Shown here: positions 20,630-29,472 of the stretch, in pieces
Layout of the letters: each line of letters starts with the position of its first letter
Numbering within the stretch: the stretch's first letter is position 1
Assembly (NCBI RefSeq): GCF_013626205.1
Contig: NZ_QHJE01000001.1
Location: forward strand, 1,902,501 to 1,966,500
Origin: Hyphomicrobium methylovorum
GTDB taxonomy: Bacteria; Pseudomonadota; Alphaproteobacteria; Rhizobiales; Hyphomicrobiaceae
Direction: 5' to 3'
DNA length: 64,000 nucleotides
Made by a program: the position numbers and the translations under genes
Notes under the pieces: model-generated
What the model was told of the DNA's origin: nothing
The model's input: only the letters and a program-made list of their open reading frames with translations
The model's database searches: none

Positions 20630-22444
20630 TCAAGTGTCACCGGGAGATTGCGGGATGATGCGTGAGCGTTTTGGGAGCGCGCGCGTTTCGGTGCCGGCTC
20701 TGCGGGCGGCGCCTTGTAGTTCCGTTCGGAAACCGTCTCGGCGTTCGTGGATCGAGGCGATGACGAGACCCGTTGGAATACCGAGGCCAACGAGGGCAGC
20801 CTCGGACAACTGCAAGCTTGCCTCAATCGTTTCTGGAACGGCATCGGTGACGCCGACTTCATAGAGATGGCTCGCGTGTGCTGCGTCGTTGGCGCGGGCA
20901 ACGATGATGAGTTTCGGATAGCTCGCGCGCAGGGCCGCGACGATGGCATCGATTTCGTGCCGCGTGTGGATTGTCAGAATTGCAGCCTTGGCGTTGTCGA
21001 GCCCGCAATTTTTCAGGAACTCAATCTCGCGTACGTCGCCGTAGTAGACGGGCTTTCCGTCGCGGCGGGCAGCGGCCACGAGTCTCGGATCACGATCGAC
21101 CGCGATGTAGGAGACGCCGTGCTCGGTCAGTAGCGAACCGATGAGCTGGCCGACGCGGCCATATCCGACGACAAGCGCTTTGGCATTGGTTTCGCCGGTC
21201 GGCATGAGCGTCAATGCCGGATCGACTTCGACCGGCGCGGTGTTGCGCTGCGCGGTCCAGCGGCCGATTTTTGCCATTCCGGGAATGAGCGCCATTGTCA
21301 GCGCAACCGACGTCAAAAGAGTTGTCGTCGTTTCGTGGTCGATCAGCTTCGACGCAAGCGCCATCGTGAGAATGACGAAGGCGAACTCGCCGCAGGGTGA
21401 CAGCAAGGCTGCCGTCTCGATCGAGGCGGGTCGGGCGACGCCGAAGATGCGGGCCAGTCCGTAGATGATCCCGGCTTGCAGCACGATCGTTCCAAGAGCG
21501 ATCGAGGCGATGATCAGCGGCGATGTTGCCAGCACTTTGATGTCGAGGCTTGAGCCGATCGAGAAGAAGAAAACGCCAAGCAGCAGCGTCTTGATGGGTT
21601 CGATCGTGGTTTGGACGGCGCGCCGATATTCCGTTTCCGCAAGCAAGAGCCCGGCGACGAAAGCGCCGAGCGCCATCGACAGCCCGGCCGCGGCGGTGAC
21701 GAAGCTGGTGCCGACGGCGACAAAAAGCGTTGCGGCGATGAAGAGGTCTTCGTTCTTGGTCGTCGCGACAAGGCGGAATAGCGGCTGCAGCAGGTATCGG
21801 CCAACGACCACGATGAGTGCGAGCGCGCCCAAGGCTTGGATCAATGCGGTTGCGATGCCGGCAAGGAGGGAGCCTTTGCTTCCTGGCTCCAGAATGCCGA
21901 CGAGCAGCAGGATCGGTACGACGGCGAGATCCTGGAACAGCAGTATCGAGAAGCTCGTGCGCCCGACCGCAGTGGAGAGACGTTTTTTCGATGCCAGAAG
22001 CTCAATGACGATTGCCGTGGACGAGAGGCAGAGAGCCGCGCCGATGACGATTGCCGTCGATGGCGGTTGGCCGAGTTCGAGGGCGATAATTGCGATTACG
22101 GCCGCTGAGACGACGACCTGCAGGCCGCCGAGGCCAAATACCAGTCGTCGCATTGTCGATAGGCGCTCGAATGACAATTCGAGTCCGATCAGGAAGAGCA
22201 GGAAAACGACACCCCACTCCGCAAATTTAGATAGGCGTTCGGGGTCCGTTATGGTCAGCCAATGGATGAGTGGCCACTGACCTTCGAATGCTCCGAGGCC
22301 GCCGGTGCTGAGAATGGCGCCGGAAAGAAGGAACGAGAGAACGGGGCTGACATTGAAGCGATGCAGGACTGGAACAACGACACCGGCTGTGCCGAGCACC
22401 AAGAGTACATCTCGGTAGATTTCCAGTTCGCTCGCTGGCGTCAT
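20630..22444 (-). CDS. Kef-type monovalent cation:proton antiporter (CPA2) with TrkA-N domain
   Basis: The product is a 604-residue inner-membrane protein. The first 390 residues form about 12 helices with the CPA2 features GVVFLLFLIGLELSFERL, LCLSSTAIVIELL and LLFQDLAVVPILLL. Then comes a Rossmann RCK/TrkA-N domain starting VVGYGRVGQLIGSLL with VDRDP and YGDVRE. The same layout is found in KefB/KefC/YbaL. The RCK domain gates K+ (or Na+) efflux in response to nucleotides or glutathione adducts. I see no KefF/KefG ancillary oxidoreductase adjacent. The start is ATG 22444 (MTPASELEIYRDV); a Met five codons upstream is possible. Confidence 0.92.
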   Translation of the reverse strand: MTPASELEIYRDVLLVLGTAGVVVPVLHRFNVSPVLSFLLSGAILSTGGLGAFEGQWPLIHWLTITDPERLSKFAEWGVVFLLFLIGLELSFERLSTMRRLVFGLGGLQVVVSAAVIAIIALELGQPPSTAIVIGAALCLSSTAIVIELLASKKRLSTAVGRTSFSILLFQDLAVVPILLLVGILEPGSKGSLLAGIATALIQALGALALIVVVGRYLLQPLFRLVATTKNEDLFIAATLFVAVGTSFVTAAAGLSMALGAFVAGLLLAETEYRRAVQTTIEPIKTLLLGVFFFSIGSSLDIKVLATSPLIIASIALGTIVLQAGIIYGLARIFGVARPASIETAALLSPCGEFAFVILTMALASKLIDHETTTTLLTSVALTMALIPGMAKIGRWTAQRNTAPVEVDPALTLMPTGETNAKALVVGYGRVGQLIGSLLTEHGVSYIAVDRDPRLVAAARRDGKPVYYGDVREIEFLKNCGLDNAKAAILTIHTRHEIDAIVAALRASYPKLIIVARANDAAHASHLYEVGVTDAVPETIEASLQLSEAALVGLGIPTGLVIASIHERRDGFRTELQGAARRAGTETRALPKRSRIIPQSPGDT

Positions 22445-22655
22445 CAAGCCCTCTTTCAATTCCTAAGAGATTATGAACGCCCCGTTTCATTGGCGCCATT
22501 GGGCATTTTCGCGTTTCAAGCCGAATTTGATCGCTGCGATGCACGTATGCGTCGCATTTGGCGGAGAGCCTGAGGAACGGGCTTTAACGCGCCTTTAGCC
22601 AAGCGCCGGTTAGACTTACGCGTCGGTTCGATGCCGCAGACATCAAATCTGCAGT

Positions 22656-25028
22656 GTGCGGACTTTGCCGGCTTTGGGTGTGAGGGTGCTACGCCTCTTA
22701 TTTTTGACGATCCGGCTGATTGTTCGATTGCCGTTCCTGATTTTGGGGCGCGCGCTCGGGTTCGGGCGTCCGCAGCGGCGCGCGCAGCCGTCGCCGACGC
22801 TTCCCGGCTCGTTTCAGTCTGTTGCGGATCGTGCATTTCAGGCTGATCGACCTGCTCAACCGAGTGGTTCGCCGCGAAAGCGCGGCGGTCGCCGGTGGCG
22901 CTTTCGCAATCTAAACGCCAAGTATCGCGTCGCGCTGGGTGCGGGTGTGCTTGCGGGCGGCGGCGTGATCCTGACGTTCGCCGGAATGTTGGTCTATTAC
23001 ACGGTCGTATTTCCCGATCCTCTCGCGGTGCGAAATCATGAGCGGTCGCCGCTCGTTCGAATATTGGCGCGGGACGGTTCGATTTTAGCCGAGCGCGGCA
23101 CCGCGCATGACTATCTGCAGCTCGAAAACATTCCGAAGATTGTTCCCGCTGCGGTGGTTGCCACGGAGGACCGCCGCTTCTTCGATCATTACGGGGTCGA
23201 TCCGGCTGGATTTTTTCGGGCGGTGTTTGCGAACCTTCGTGCCGGGCGGTTTGCGCAGGGTGGTTCGACGCTGACGCAGCAGCTCGCGAAGAACCTTTTC
23301 CTGACGCAAGAGCGGACGCTGACGCGCAAGCTGGCGGAACTCGGTCTGGCGCTTTGGCTCGAAGTCCGGCTGTCGAAATCCGATATTCTCGAACTCTATC
23401 TGAACCAGGTGTATCTCGGCGGTGGTGCCTATGGTGTCGGGGCGGCGAGCCAGCGGTACTTCGGCAAGCCCGTGGGCGATCTGACGCTTGGTGAAGCGGC
23501 AATCATTGCTGGCCTGCTCAAGGCACCGACGAAGTATTCGCCTGCGAACAATCCGGGTGCAGCGCGCGCGCGTGGTCGCGTGGTTCTCTCGAAAATGCGG
23601 GATGCCGGTTTCATTTCCGAAGACCAGGAGCAGCGGGCGCTTAGCGAGCCGATTACGTTCAGAGATCCGCAAATCACCAAGACGGCGGCGGATGCGGGCT
23701 ACGTCATCGATTACATTCTTGAGCAGCTGCCGCCGCTCGCAAGCGTTGAGAATGGCGATCTGATCGTCGAGACGACGCTCGATAAGACGTTGCAGCAGAA
23801 GGCGCAGGAAATCGTCAAAGACGTTTTGGCGCGCAAAGGTGAGACTTTCGGTGCCAGCCAAGCGGCGCTGGTGGTGCTTGATGGCGAGGGCGGAATTCGC
23901 GCGCTGGTGGGCGGTCGCGACTATGGCGACAGTCAGTTTGACAGGGCCGTGAAGGCGCGGCGGCAGCCGGGTTCGGCGTTCAAGCCGGTGGTTTATCTCG
24001 CGGCTATCGAGGCAGGCATGACGCCCGACAGTCCGGTCGTCGACCGGCCGGTGACGATTGGCGGATGGTCTCCCAAGAACGATAATCAGCAATACGCCGG
24101 TGCGATCACGTTGCGGCAGGCGCTTGCGCAATCGATCAACACGGTCGCGGTGCGTCTCAATCAGGATGTAGGGCAGGGCAAAACGATCGAGATGGCGCGG
24201 CGGCTTGGCATCCGGTCGGAGTTGCACGAGGGGCCGTCGCTACCGCTCGGAACGTCCGAAGTCAGTTTGCTCGAGATGACGGGCGCTTACACAGTGTTCT
24301 CCAACGGCGGCGAAGCGATCGATCCGCATGTCGTTTCGCGTGTGCGACTGAGTTCCGGCCGCGTGATCTATGTCAGTCCGCCAGCGCGGACGGATCGTGT
24401 TGTGGGAGAGACCGAGATCGGTGCGTTGAACGATATGCTGAATGCGGCAGTCGTTTACGGCACGGGGCGGCGTGCCGCGCTTCCCGATCATCCCGCGGCG
24501 GGCAAGACGGGAACGACGCAAGATTTTCGCGATGCTTGGTTTGTCGGATTCACGAGCAAGCTGACGGCTGGCGTCTGGGTTGGCAATGACAACGGGAAGT
24601 CGATGAACCGCGCGACGGGTGGCAGCCTGCCCGCGGAAATCTGGAACCGCGTCATGCGGGTTGCTCATAACGGGATGAGGCCCGCGCCGCTGCCGGGCAC
24701 AACATACAGCCGCGCCGACGCAACATTCCCAGATGTATCTTGGATCATGCCGGTGGGTGACGCGGCGCCTGCGCACGCGCCGCGCGTTGTGCAAGCGAGA
24801 GAGATTTTGCCTTGGTCGGCTGAAGCGCAGATGCGTTCAAGGATGCGCGAGCGGGATACGGCTGATGCAAGCCGTCAAGAACGGCCGCATCCGGCAAGCA
24901 ATATCGGTGAAGACTTTATCCGGCGCGTGCTCTCGGGAGGTTCGTCTTCGCAAACGCCCGAGAACGTCGCCGCGGACGATGAGGGCTCGCGGCGGCCGAA
25001 CGGCGGATTGTTTGCTAACTGGTGGTGA
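22656..25028 (+). CDS. class A penicillin-binding protein (PBP1A family)
   Basis: The product is a 790-residue bifunctional peptidoglycan synthase. A basic, Pro-rich cytoplasmic N-terminus (about 90 residues) precedes one membrane helix (VALGAGVLAGGGVILTFAG). The GT51 glycosyltransferase follows, with the catalytic ATEDRRFFDHYGVD, GGSTLTQQLAKNL and the second region KSDILELYLNQVYLG. The transpeptidase has the serine motif GSAFKP, then SIN and KTGTT. A second hydrophobic stretch near the very N-terminus (VRVLRLLFLTIRLIVRLPF) is unusual: either amphipathic or a sign that the true start is downstream. It ends in a disordered tail. The gene stands alone. Confidence 0.93.
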   Translation: MRTLPALGVRVLRLLFLTIRLIVRLPFLILGRALGFGRPQRRAQPSPTLPGSFQSVADRAFQADRPAQPSGSPRKRGGRRWRFRNLNAKYRVALGAGVLAGGGVILTFAGMLVYYTVVFPDPLAVRNHERSPLVRILARDGSILAERGTAHDYLQLENIPKIVPAAVVATEDRRFFDHYGVDPAGFFRAVFANLRAGRFAQGGSTLTQQLAKNLFLTQERTLTRKLAELGLALWLEVRLSKSDILELYLNQVYLGGGAYGVGAASQRYFGKPVGDLTLGEAAIIAGLLKAPTKYSPANNPGAARARGRVVLSKMRDAGFISEDQEQRALSEPITFRDPQITKTAADAGYVIDYILEQLPPLASVENGDLIVETTLDKTLQQKAQEIVKDVLARKGETFGASQAALVVLDGEGGIRALVGGRDYGDSQFDRAVKARRQPGSAFKPVVYLAAIEAGMTPDSPVVDRPVTIGGWSPKNDNQQYAGAITLRQALAQSINTVAVRLNQDVGQGKTIEMARRLGIRSELHEGPSLPLGTSEVSLLEMTGAYTVFSNGGEAIDPHVVSRVRLSSGRVIYVSPPARTDRVVGETEIGALNDMLNAAVVYGTGRRAALPDHPAAGKTGTTQDFRDAWFVGFTSKLTAGVWVGNDNGKSMNRATGGSLPAEIWNRVMRVAHNGMRPAPLPGTTYSRADATFPDVSWIMPVGDAAPAHAPRVVQAREILPWSAEAQMRSRMRERDTADASRQERPHPASNIGEDFIRRVLSGGSSSQTPENVAADDEGSRRPNGGLFANWW

Positions 25029-25037
25029 ATGATCCGT

Positions 25038-25841
25038 CTAACGGGCGCGCGCGTGCGACGGGCCGTAGCGGTGCAAATCGGGGCCGAGAACCTGCAGCCA
25101 TTGCTTAGCGGTCTCGAACTCGGGGCAGATCTTATTGACGAGTTTCCAGAAGCGCGGACCGTGGTTCATCTCGGCGAGATGAGCGACTTCATGCGCGGCG
25201 ACGTAGTCGAGAACGAAGCCCGGTGCCAGAACTAAGCGCCAGGAAAAAGAAAGCGCGCCGGTCGTTGAACATGAGCCCCACCGGCTCGTCTGATCGCGCA
25301 CGACAACGCGTTTGGCCTCAAGCGAAAGCAAATTGGCGTGATGCGCGACACTCGCTTCGAGATCGCTCTGCGCTTCTTTCCAAAGCCAGCGTGTGAGGCG
25401 GCTCGGGGCCAAATCCGTCGGACCGGCAACAACGATTGCGGGAAGAGTGCTGCGGGTGTTGCGTATCGCAATGCCAGCATCTCTCGCGCGTATTCCGCCA
25501 GAAAAAGAGATCGTGTGCGGTTCACCGCGCAGAGGAATCGCGGCGCCATTTTCGAACGGCACTTGGTTCGGCAGGCTATCAAGGCGCGCGCGCACCCAAT
25601 CGATATGGCGATGCAGGAAGGTTCCAGCTTCGTCGAGATCGCATTGAAGCGGCAGCGTTACGATAACAGCACGACGCGTTCTGCTAACACGCAACGTCAA
25701 ACGCCGTGCGCCTGGATGACGGCGAACTTCGAGTTGCGCGCCAATGTCATCGAGCTGCATGGATTTTGGTTTAGACGAGAGCTCAATCGAGCGCCGTCCG
25801 TTGATAATCTTCATGCGCTTGCCCCCAAAGCCGATGCGCAT
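25038..25841 (-). CDS. YgjP/SprT-like zinc metallopeptidase (DUF45, M48-related)
   Basis: The product has about 267 residues from the Met in MRIGFGGKRMKI. The conserved C-terminal part holds TSRWGSCSTTGALSFSWRLVLAPGFVLDYVAAHEVAHLAEMNHGPRFW. Its HEVAH plus the downstream His in EMNHGPRFW make up the zinc-binding site of the YgjP/DUF45 family. The N-terminal part (RRHPGARRLTLRVS) is the usual beta-rich half. The family's cellular substrate is not well established. The frame opens further upstream to 25961, and two Mets (25847, 25841) compete as starts. It converges on the PBP gene with 9 bases between stops. Confidence 0.85.
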   Translation of the reverse strand: MRIGFGGKRMKIINGRRSIELSSKPKSMQLDDIGAQLEVRRHPGARRLTLRVSRTRRAVIVTLPLQCDLDEAGTFLHRHIDWVRARLDSLPNQVPFENGAAIPLRGEPHTISFSGGIRARDAGIAIRNTRSTLPAIVVAGPTDLAPSRLTRWLWKEAQSDLEASVAHHANLLSLEAKRVVVRDQTSRWGSCSTTGALSFSWRLVLAPGFVLDYVAAHEVAHLAEMNHGPRFWKLVNKICPEFETAKQWLQVLGPDLHRYGPSHARAR

Positions 25842-25996
25842 CGACATCGATGCAACGGCCTCTGCTTGCGTTTGCAGAACCTTTGCAACACGAAAAAGAC
25901 CTAACAAGGTTCGAGGTTGTGCTCCAGCATCAATCTCAAATAGCGCCGCCGCGGTGTGCACATGTGGCTACACGGTCTCAGCGGTGATTCGTCTTG

Positions 25997-26602
25997 TTAT
26001 TCGATGGCCTTGTCGATTGAAGCTGCGAGTTCGGCAACATCTGTCGTGTGCGGGATGGGCGTGCGCAGCTTTCCATCCTTGCCCATGAAGTAGAAAATTG
26101 CCGAGTGATCGACTGTGTACCGCTCCGGATGCTTTTCGTCGGCAACCTTCTGATAATAGACGCGGTAGGCTTTTGCTACTGCGGAGATTTCGCTTTCAGT
26201 ACCAGTCAGTCCGACGAGACGGGGATGGAAGCTCGCGATGTATGTTGCGAGCATTTCCGGTGTGTCGTGTCCGGGATCGAGTGTGATGAAGACCGGAACG
26301 ACATTGTCAGCGCGGTTGCCGAGTTTTTCGAGTGCCGCAGTCATGACCTGCAGGCCAGCCGGACAAACATCCGGACAATTCGTGTAGCCGAAGAAGACCA
26401 GCATATCGCGACCGAGGAAATCCTTCTCCGTGACGCGCTTGCCGGTCTGGTCTACGAGGCTAAATGGCCCGCCAACCGAGGCGACGCCGGAAACCTGCGT
26501 TTGGCCGTAGTTCGGCTGTCCGGTTGAAAGAAATGCGACTGCGCCGAGCCCTGCTCCGATCAGAAGCCCGGCGATCACCAATCCTAAGTTTGTGCGGGTC
26601 AT
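25997..26602 (-). CDS. senC: SCO1/SenC copper-chaperone family protein
   Basis: The product is a 201-residue membrane-anchored thioredoxin-fold protein. One N-terminal helix (LGLVIAGLLIGAGLGAVAFL) is followed by the periplasmic domain with the copper-binding motif CPDVC in FFGYTNCPDVCP and the third ligand His in YTVDHSAIFYFMG. SCO/SenC proteins deliver copper to the CuA site of cytochrome oxidase. ATG 26602 (MTRTNLGLV) is chosen, because the 25 residues further upstream look uncoded. It is divergent from regB; senC next to regB/regA is the classic arrangement of photosynthetic and other alphaproteobacteria. Confidence 0.95.
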   Translation of the reverse strand: MTRTNLGLVIAGLLIGAGLGAVAFLSTGQPNYGQTQVSGVASVGGPFSLVDQTGKRVTEKDFLGRDMLVFFGYTNCPDVCPAGLQVMTAALEKLGNRADNVVPVFITLDPGHDTPEMLATYIASFHPRLVGLTGTESEISAVAKAYRVYYQKVADEKHPERYTVDHSAIFYFMGKDGKLRTPIPHTTDVAELAASIDKAIE

Positions 26603-26730
26603 TCGCTTGAAGTCTCCAGTAGGCTTTGAGTACAAGTGCAAACATTTCACGTCGCGAATAATCTCGATACGGTGCAAGTGTCACGATTATGTGCGCTTGC
26701 TTCGCACGTCAAAACCTGGATCGCAGTGCC

Positions 26731-28137
26731 ATGAGCACGTCTCCTGAAACCCCGCCCGTCCGTCAGCCGATGTTGAAGGGCATCGTCAATGACCGAGAAA
26801 GTCAACTGCGCCTCGTGACGAGCGTGCGGTTGCGTTGGATGGCGGTGCTTGGCCAGCTCGCGGCAGTGGCGGTCATCGCCCTGTTCTACGGCTTTCCGTT
26901 CAATATCGGAAGCTGCCTGATCCTGATCGCGATGTCGGCGTGGCTTAATGTCTACCTGTCGATCCGGTTTCCTGCACGGCACCGTCTCAGCACGCCATCT
27001 GCGTTCGGTCTTCTTGCTTACGACGTGTTGCAGCTTGCGGGACTATTGTACTTCACGGGGGGCATACAAAATCCGTTCTCAGTGCTCCTTGTTGCGCCGG
27101 TAACCGTTTCGGCTGCGACTTTGCCGTCGCGTTATACGATCATGCTTGGTGCGCTGGTTGTTGCGGCTGGCATGGTTCTCATCAGTCAGCATGCGCCGCT
27201 CCCGTGGTACGAGGGCCTGCGGTTCGAGCTTCCGCGCGACTATAAGATTGGAGCACTCTTGGCGCTGGTTGCGTCGATGGTGTTTATGGCGTTCTACACG
27301 TGGCGACTCAACAAGGAAGCGCGTCAGATGTCGGCGGCGCTCGCGGCGACCGACATGGTGCTGGCGAGCGAGCAGCGTTTGCACGCATTGGACGGTCTTG
27401 CTGCGGCAGCTGCGCATGAACTCGGAACGCCGCTTTCGACGATCGTTCTCGTCGCCAAGGAACTCGAGCACGAACTCGGTCCCGACAGCCGGTACATCGA
27501 AGACTTGCAGCTTCTGCACGGGCAGGCGAAACGCTGCCGCGAAATTCTACAAAAGCTGACGAAGAAGCCGGACGAGCAGGACCCGATGCACGCCACGGTC
27601 AGCCCGTTCGAGCTGTTTGAGGAAGCCGCGGCGGCTTACCGCGATCGTGGCAAGAGGATCATGATCTCGACGGCCGCGTTTCCCGGGCTGGAGAGCGATG
27701 AAGCGCGCGAAGATCCTGTGGGCCACCGGCGGCCGGGCGTTATCTATGGTCTCGGCAACCTGATCGAGAACGCGGTGAGCTTTGCGGCCTCAGAGGTCGA
27801 ACTTACCGCGCGCTGGAATGCTACCCATGTCGTTTTCAGCGTCGCAGACGACGGGCTGGGGTTTGCGCCGGAGATGATGGACAGCATCGGTGAGCCCTAC
27901 ATCACGTCGCGGCGGTACGACGAGAAGAAAGAGAAGTCCCATAGCGGGCTTGGGCTTGGGCTCTTTATCGCCAAAACGCTCCTCGAACGGTCCGGCGCGG
28001 TTGTCACATTCAATAACCAGGCCCCGCCCCGGCGGGGGGCTATCGTGCAGGTGACGTGGGCCAGGGAGGCGTTCGAATTGCATCCGTCGGCCTTCAACTG
28101 GCCCGGACGGCGTGGCCGGAAGGCGTTTCCTGTCTAA
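26731..28137 (+). CDS. regB: redox-sensing histidine kinase RegB/PrrB/ActS
   Basis: The product is a 468-residue membrane sensor kinase. Six N-terminal helices contain the ubiquinone-sensing heptapeptide GGIQNPF. The H-box is AAHELGTPLSTI with the phospho-His. The redox-active Cys follows in AKRCREILQKL. The catalytic domain has NLIENAVSFA (N-box), DDGLGFAPEMM (G1) and HSGLGLGLFIAKTLLE (G2). In the family, oxidised quinone or Cys disulphide formation turns off the kinase, linking respiration state to RegA. ATG 26731 is preceded by a plausible leader; 14 codons upstream in frame are uncoded in look. RegA follows after 134 bases. Confidence 0.95.
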   Translation: MSTSPETPPVRQPMLKGIVNDRESQLRLVTSVRLRWMAVLGQLAAVAVIALFYGFPFNIGSCLILIAMSAWLNVYLSIRFPARHRLSTPSAFGLLAYDVLQLAGLLYFTGGIQNPFSVLLVAPVTVSAATLPSRYTIMLGALVVAAGMVLISQHAPLPWYEGLRFELPRDYKIGALLALVASMVFMAFYTWRLNKEARQMSAALAATDMVLASEQRLHALDGLAAAAAHELGTPLSTIVLVAKELEHELGPDSRYIEDLQLLHGQAKRCREILQKLTKKPDEQDPMHATVSPFELFEEAAAAYRDRGKRIMISTAAFPGLESDEAREDPVGHRRPGVIYGLGNLIENAVSFAASEVELTARWNATHVVFSVADDGLGFAPEMMDSIGEPYITSRRYDEKKEKSHSGLGLGLFIAKTLLERSGAVVTFNNQAPPRRGAIVQVTWAREAFELHPSAFNWPGRRGRKAFPV

Positions 28138-28271
28138 AAGGGCAGCCCAGCGACGGTCTGGTAACCTTGTCAGCCTGAAATTCCTACCATTTGGGGTTGC
28201 GGCGCGACGGTCGGCGTTGGATTATGCGCGCGAAGAATTCTTAGCGGGTGTGCCGCAAACGGGAGGACTCC

Positions 28272-28838
28272 TTGGTTACCGAAGACCTGTCATTTAAGCA
28301 GGATGAATTGCCAGCTGATCGTTCGCTGGTGATCGTCGATGACGACCGGGCGTTCCTGCAGCGCCTCGCGCGCGCCATGGAGCTGCGCGGATTTGAGGTT
28401 CGCTTTGGCCATTCGGTGGCCGAGGGCGTTGATCTCATTCGCGAGAAAGCGCCAGCGTTCGCCGTGGTCGATATGCGTCTTGAAGACGGATCGGGTCTCG
28501 ACGTGATCGCCGAACTTGCCCGGGTCCGTCCGGACTCTCGCGCTATTGTGCTGACCGGATATGGCAACATCGCGACCGCGGTTACGGCTGTGAAGCTTGG
28601 CGCGGTCGATTATCTCGCGAAGCCCGCAGATGCCGACGACGTGACCGACGCACTGTTGGCGCCGTCAGATTCCAAGGCACCGCCGCCTGAGAATCCGATG
28701 TCGGCCGATCGTGTTCGCTGGGAACACATTCAGCGCGTTTATGAGCTTTGCAACCGTAACGTCTCCGAGACGGCGCGGCGGCTCAATATGCATCGGCGCA
28801 CGCTGCAGCGTATTCTCGCCAAGCGCGCTCCGAAGTGA
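28272..28838 (+). CDS. regA: redox response regulator RegA/PrrA/ActR
   Basis: The product is a 188-residue two-domain regulator. The receiver has VIVDDDRAFL, the phospho-acceptor Asp in VVDMRLEDGSGL, LTGYG and LAKPAD. The C-terminal Fis-type helix-turn-helix is NVSETARRLNMHRRTLQRIL, the highly conserved RegA DNA-binding end. The start is taken as TTG 28272, because a perfect GGAGG lies 5 bases before it (28262-28266); a GTG at 28248 is open in frame but lacks such a site. It controls respiratory, nitrogen and carbon pathways by oxygen level. It is co-directional with regB, presumably in one transcript. Confidence 0.95.
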   Translation: MVTEDLSFKQDELPADRSLVIVDDDRAFLQRLARAMELRGFEVRFGHSVAEGVDLIREKAPAFAVVDMRLEDGSGLDVIAELARVRPDSRAIVLTGYGNIATAVTAVKLGAVDYLAKPADADDVTDALLAPSDSKAPPPENPMSADRVRWEHIQRVYELCNRNVSETARRLNMHRRTLQRILAKRAPK

Positions 28839-28859
28839 ACGTCTAAAAGTAATCCCCGT

Positions 28860-29360
28860 TCAGTCCGTAATGGATCCCGGTGTTGGGTCGATGTGCGTCA
28901 ACAGACGTCCAGCGGCGCAGCGCGCGAACGCGAGTGTCACCGCCTTTCGTCGCGGTGCTACTAAGGGATGACGCGGGGCATTGCGAACCAACTCGCCGCC
29001 ATAAGCGTCGGCCAGGATCAATCCGGTTTCTTCCGGCAGCTCGCCAGCCGGGAATTCAGGCGCGACGGCGAACAACAGCGCATCGCAGTAGTCGCGGTAT
29101 TCCGGCCATTTCCTGTCGGCGCGCAGGTCGGCAATGCTCGACTTGATTTCTATGATCCAGATCTCGCCGTTATGGCCGATGGCCAGAATGTCGGCGCGTC
29201 GTCCGCTCGCCAGAACGACTTCGCTCAAGCTTTCGAAGTTCAAAGAGCGCAGCAAACGCTGCGTTCCACGCAGGATGGCGCGAGCGCGCGCATCGTCGCG
29301 GATTGCTTTAGCCCGATCCAAAGCGAAACTATTCGTTAGGGAGGATGGGGTGTCGGTCAT
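28860..29360 (-). CDS. mmcB: MmcB-family DNA repair protein
   Basis: The product is a 166-residue protein with a restriction-endonuclease-like fold. The core is RRADILAIGHNGEIWIIEIKSSIADLRADRKWPEYRDYCDALLFAV, where Asp (RADI), Glu and Lys (IEIKSS) make the D-ExK metal-site pattern. In Caulobacter, MmcB is an SOS/damage-induced protein linked to translesion synthesis. It converges with regA, 21 bases apart. The C-terminus carries a basic stretch (HPLVAPRRKAV). I did not find a LexA box upstream. Confidence 0.88.
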   Translation of the reverse strand: MTDTPSSLTNSFALDRAKAIRDDARARAILRGTQRLLRSLNFESLSEVVLASGRRADILAIGHNGEIWIIEIKSSIADLRADRKWPEYRDYCDALLFAVAPEFPAGELPEETGLILADAYGGELVRNAPRHPLVAPRRKAVTLAFARCAAGRLLTHIDPTPGSITD

Positions 29361-29472
29361 GGTCCCGCCATTATGGACATGCGACTGTTAGGTGCAAGCG
29401 AGCGGCGGGGCAACGCATCGCAAATAGAGCCATCGAAGGCTCGATCACGTACCACTCCGGGGGGAAGGTTGC

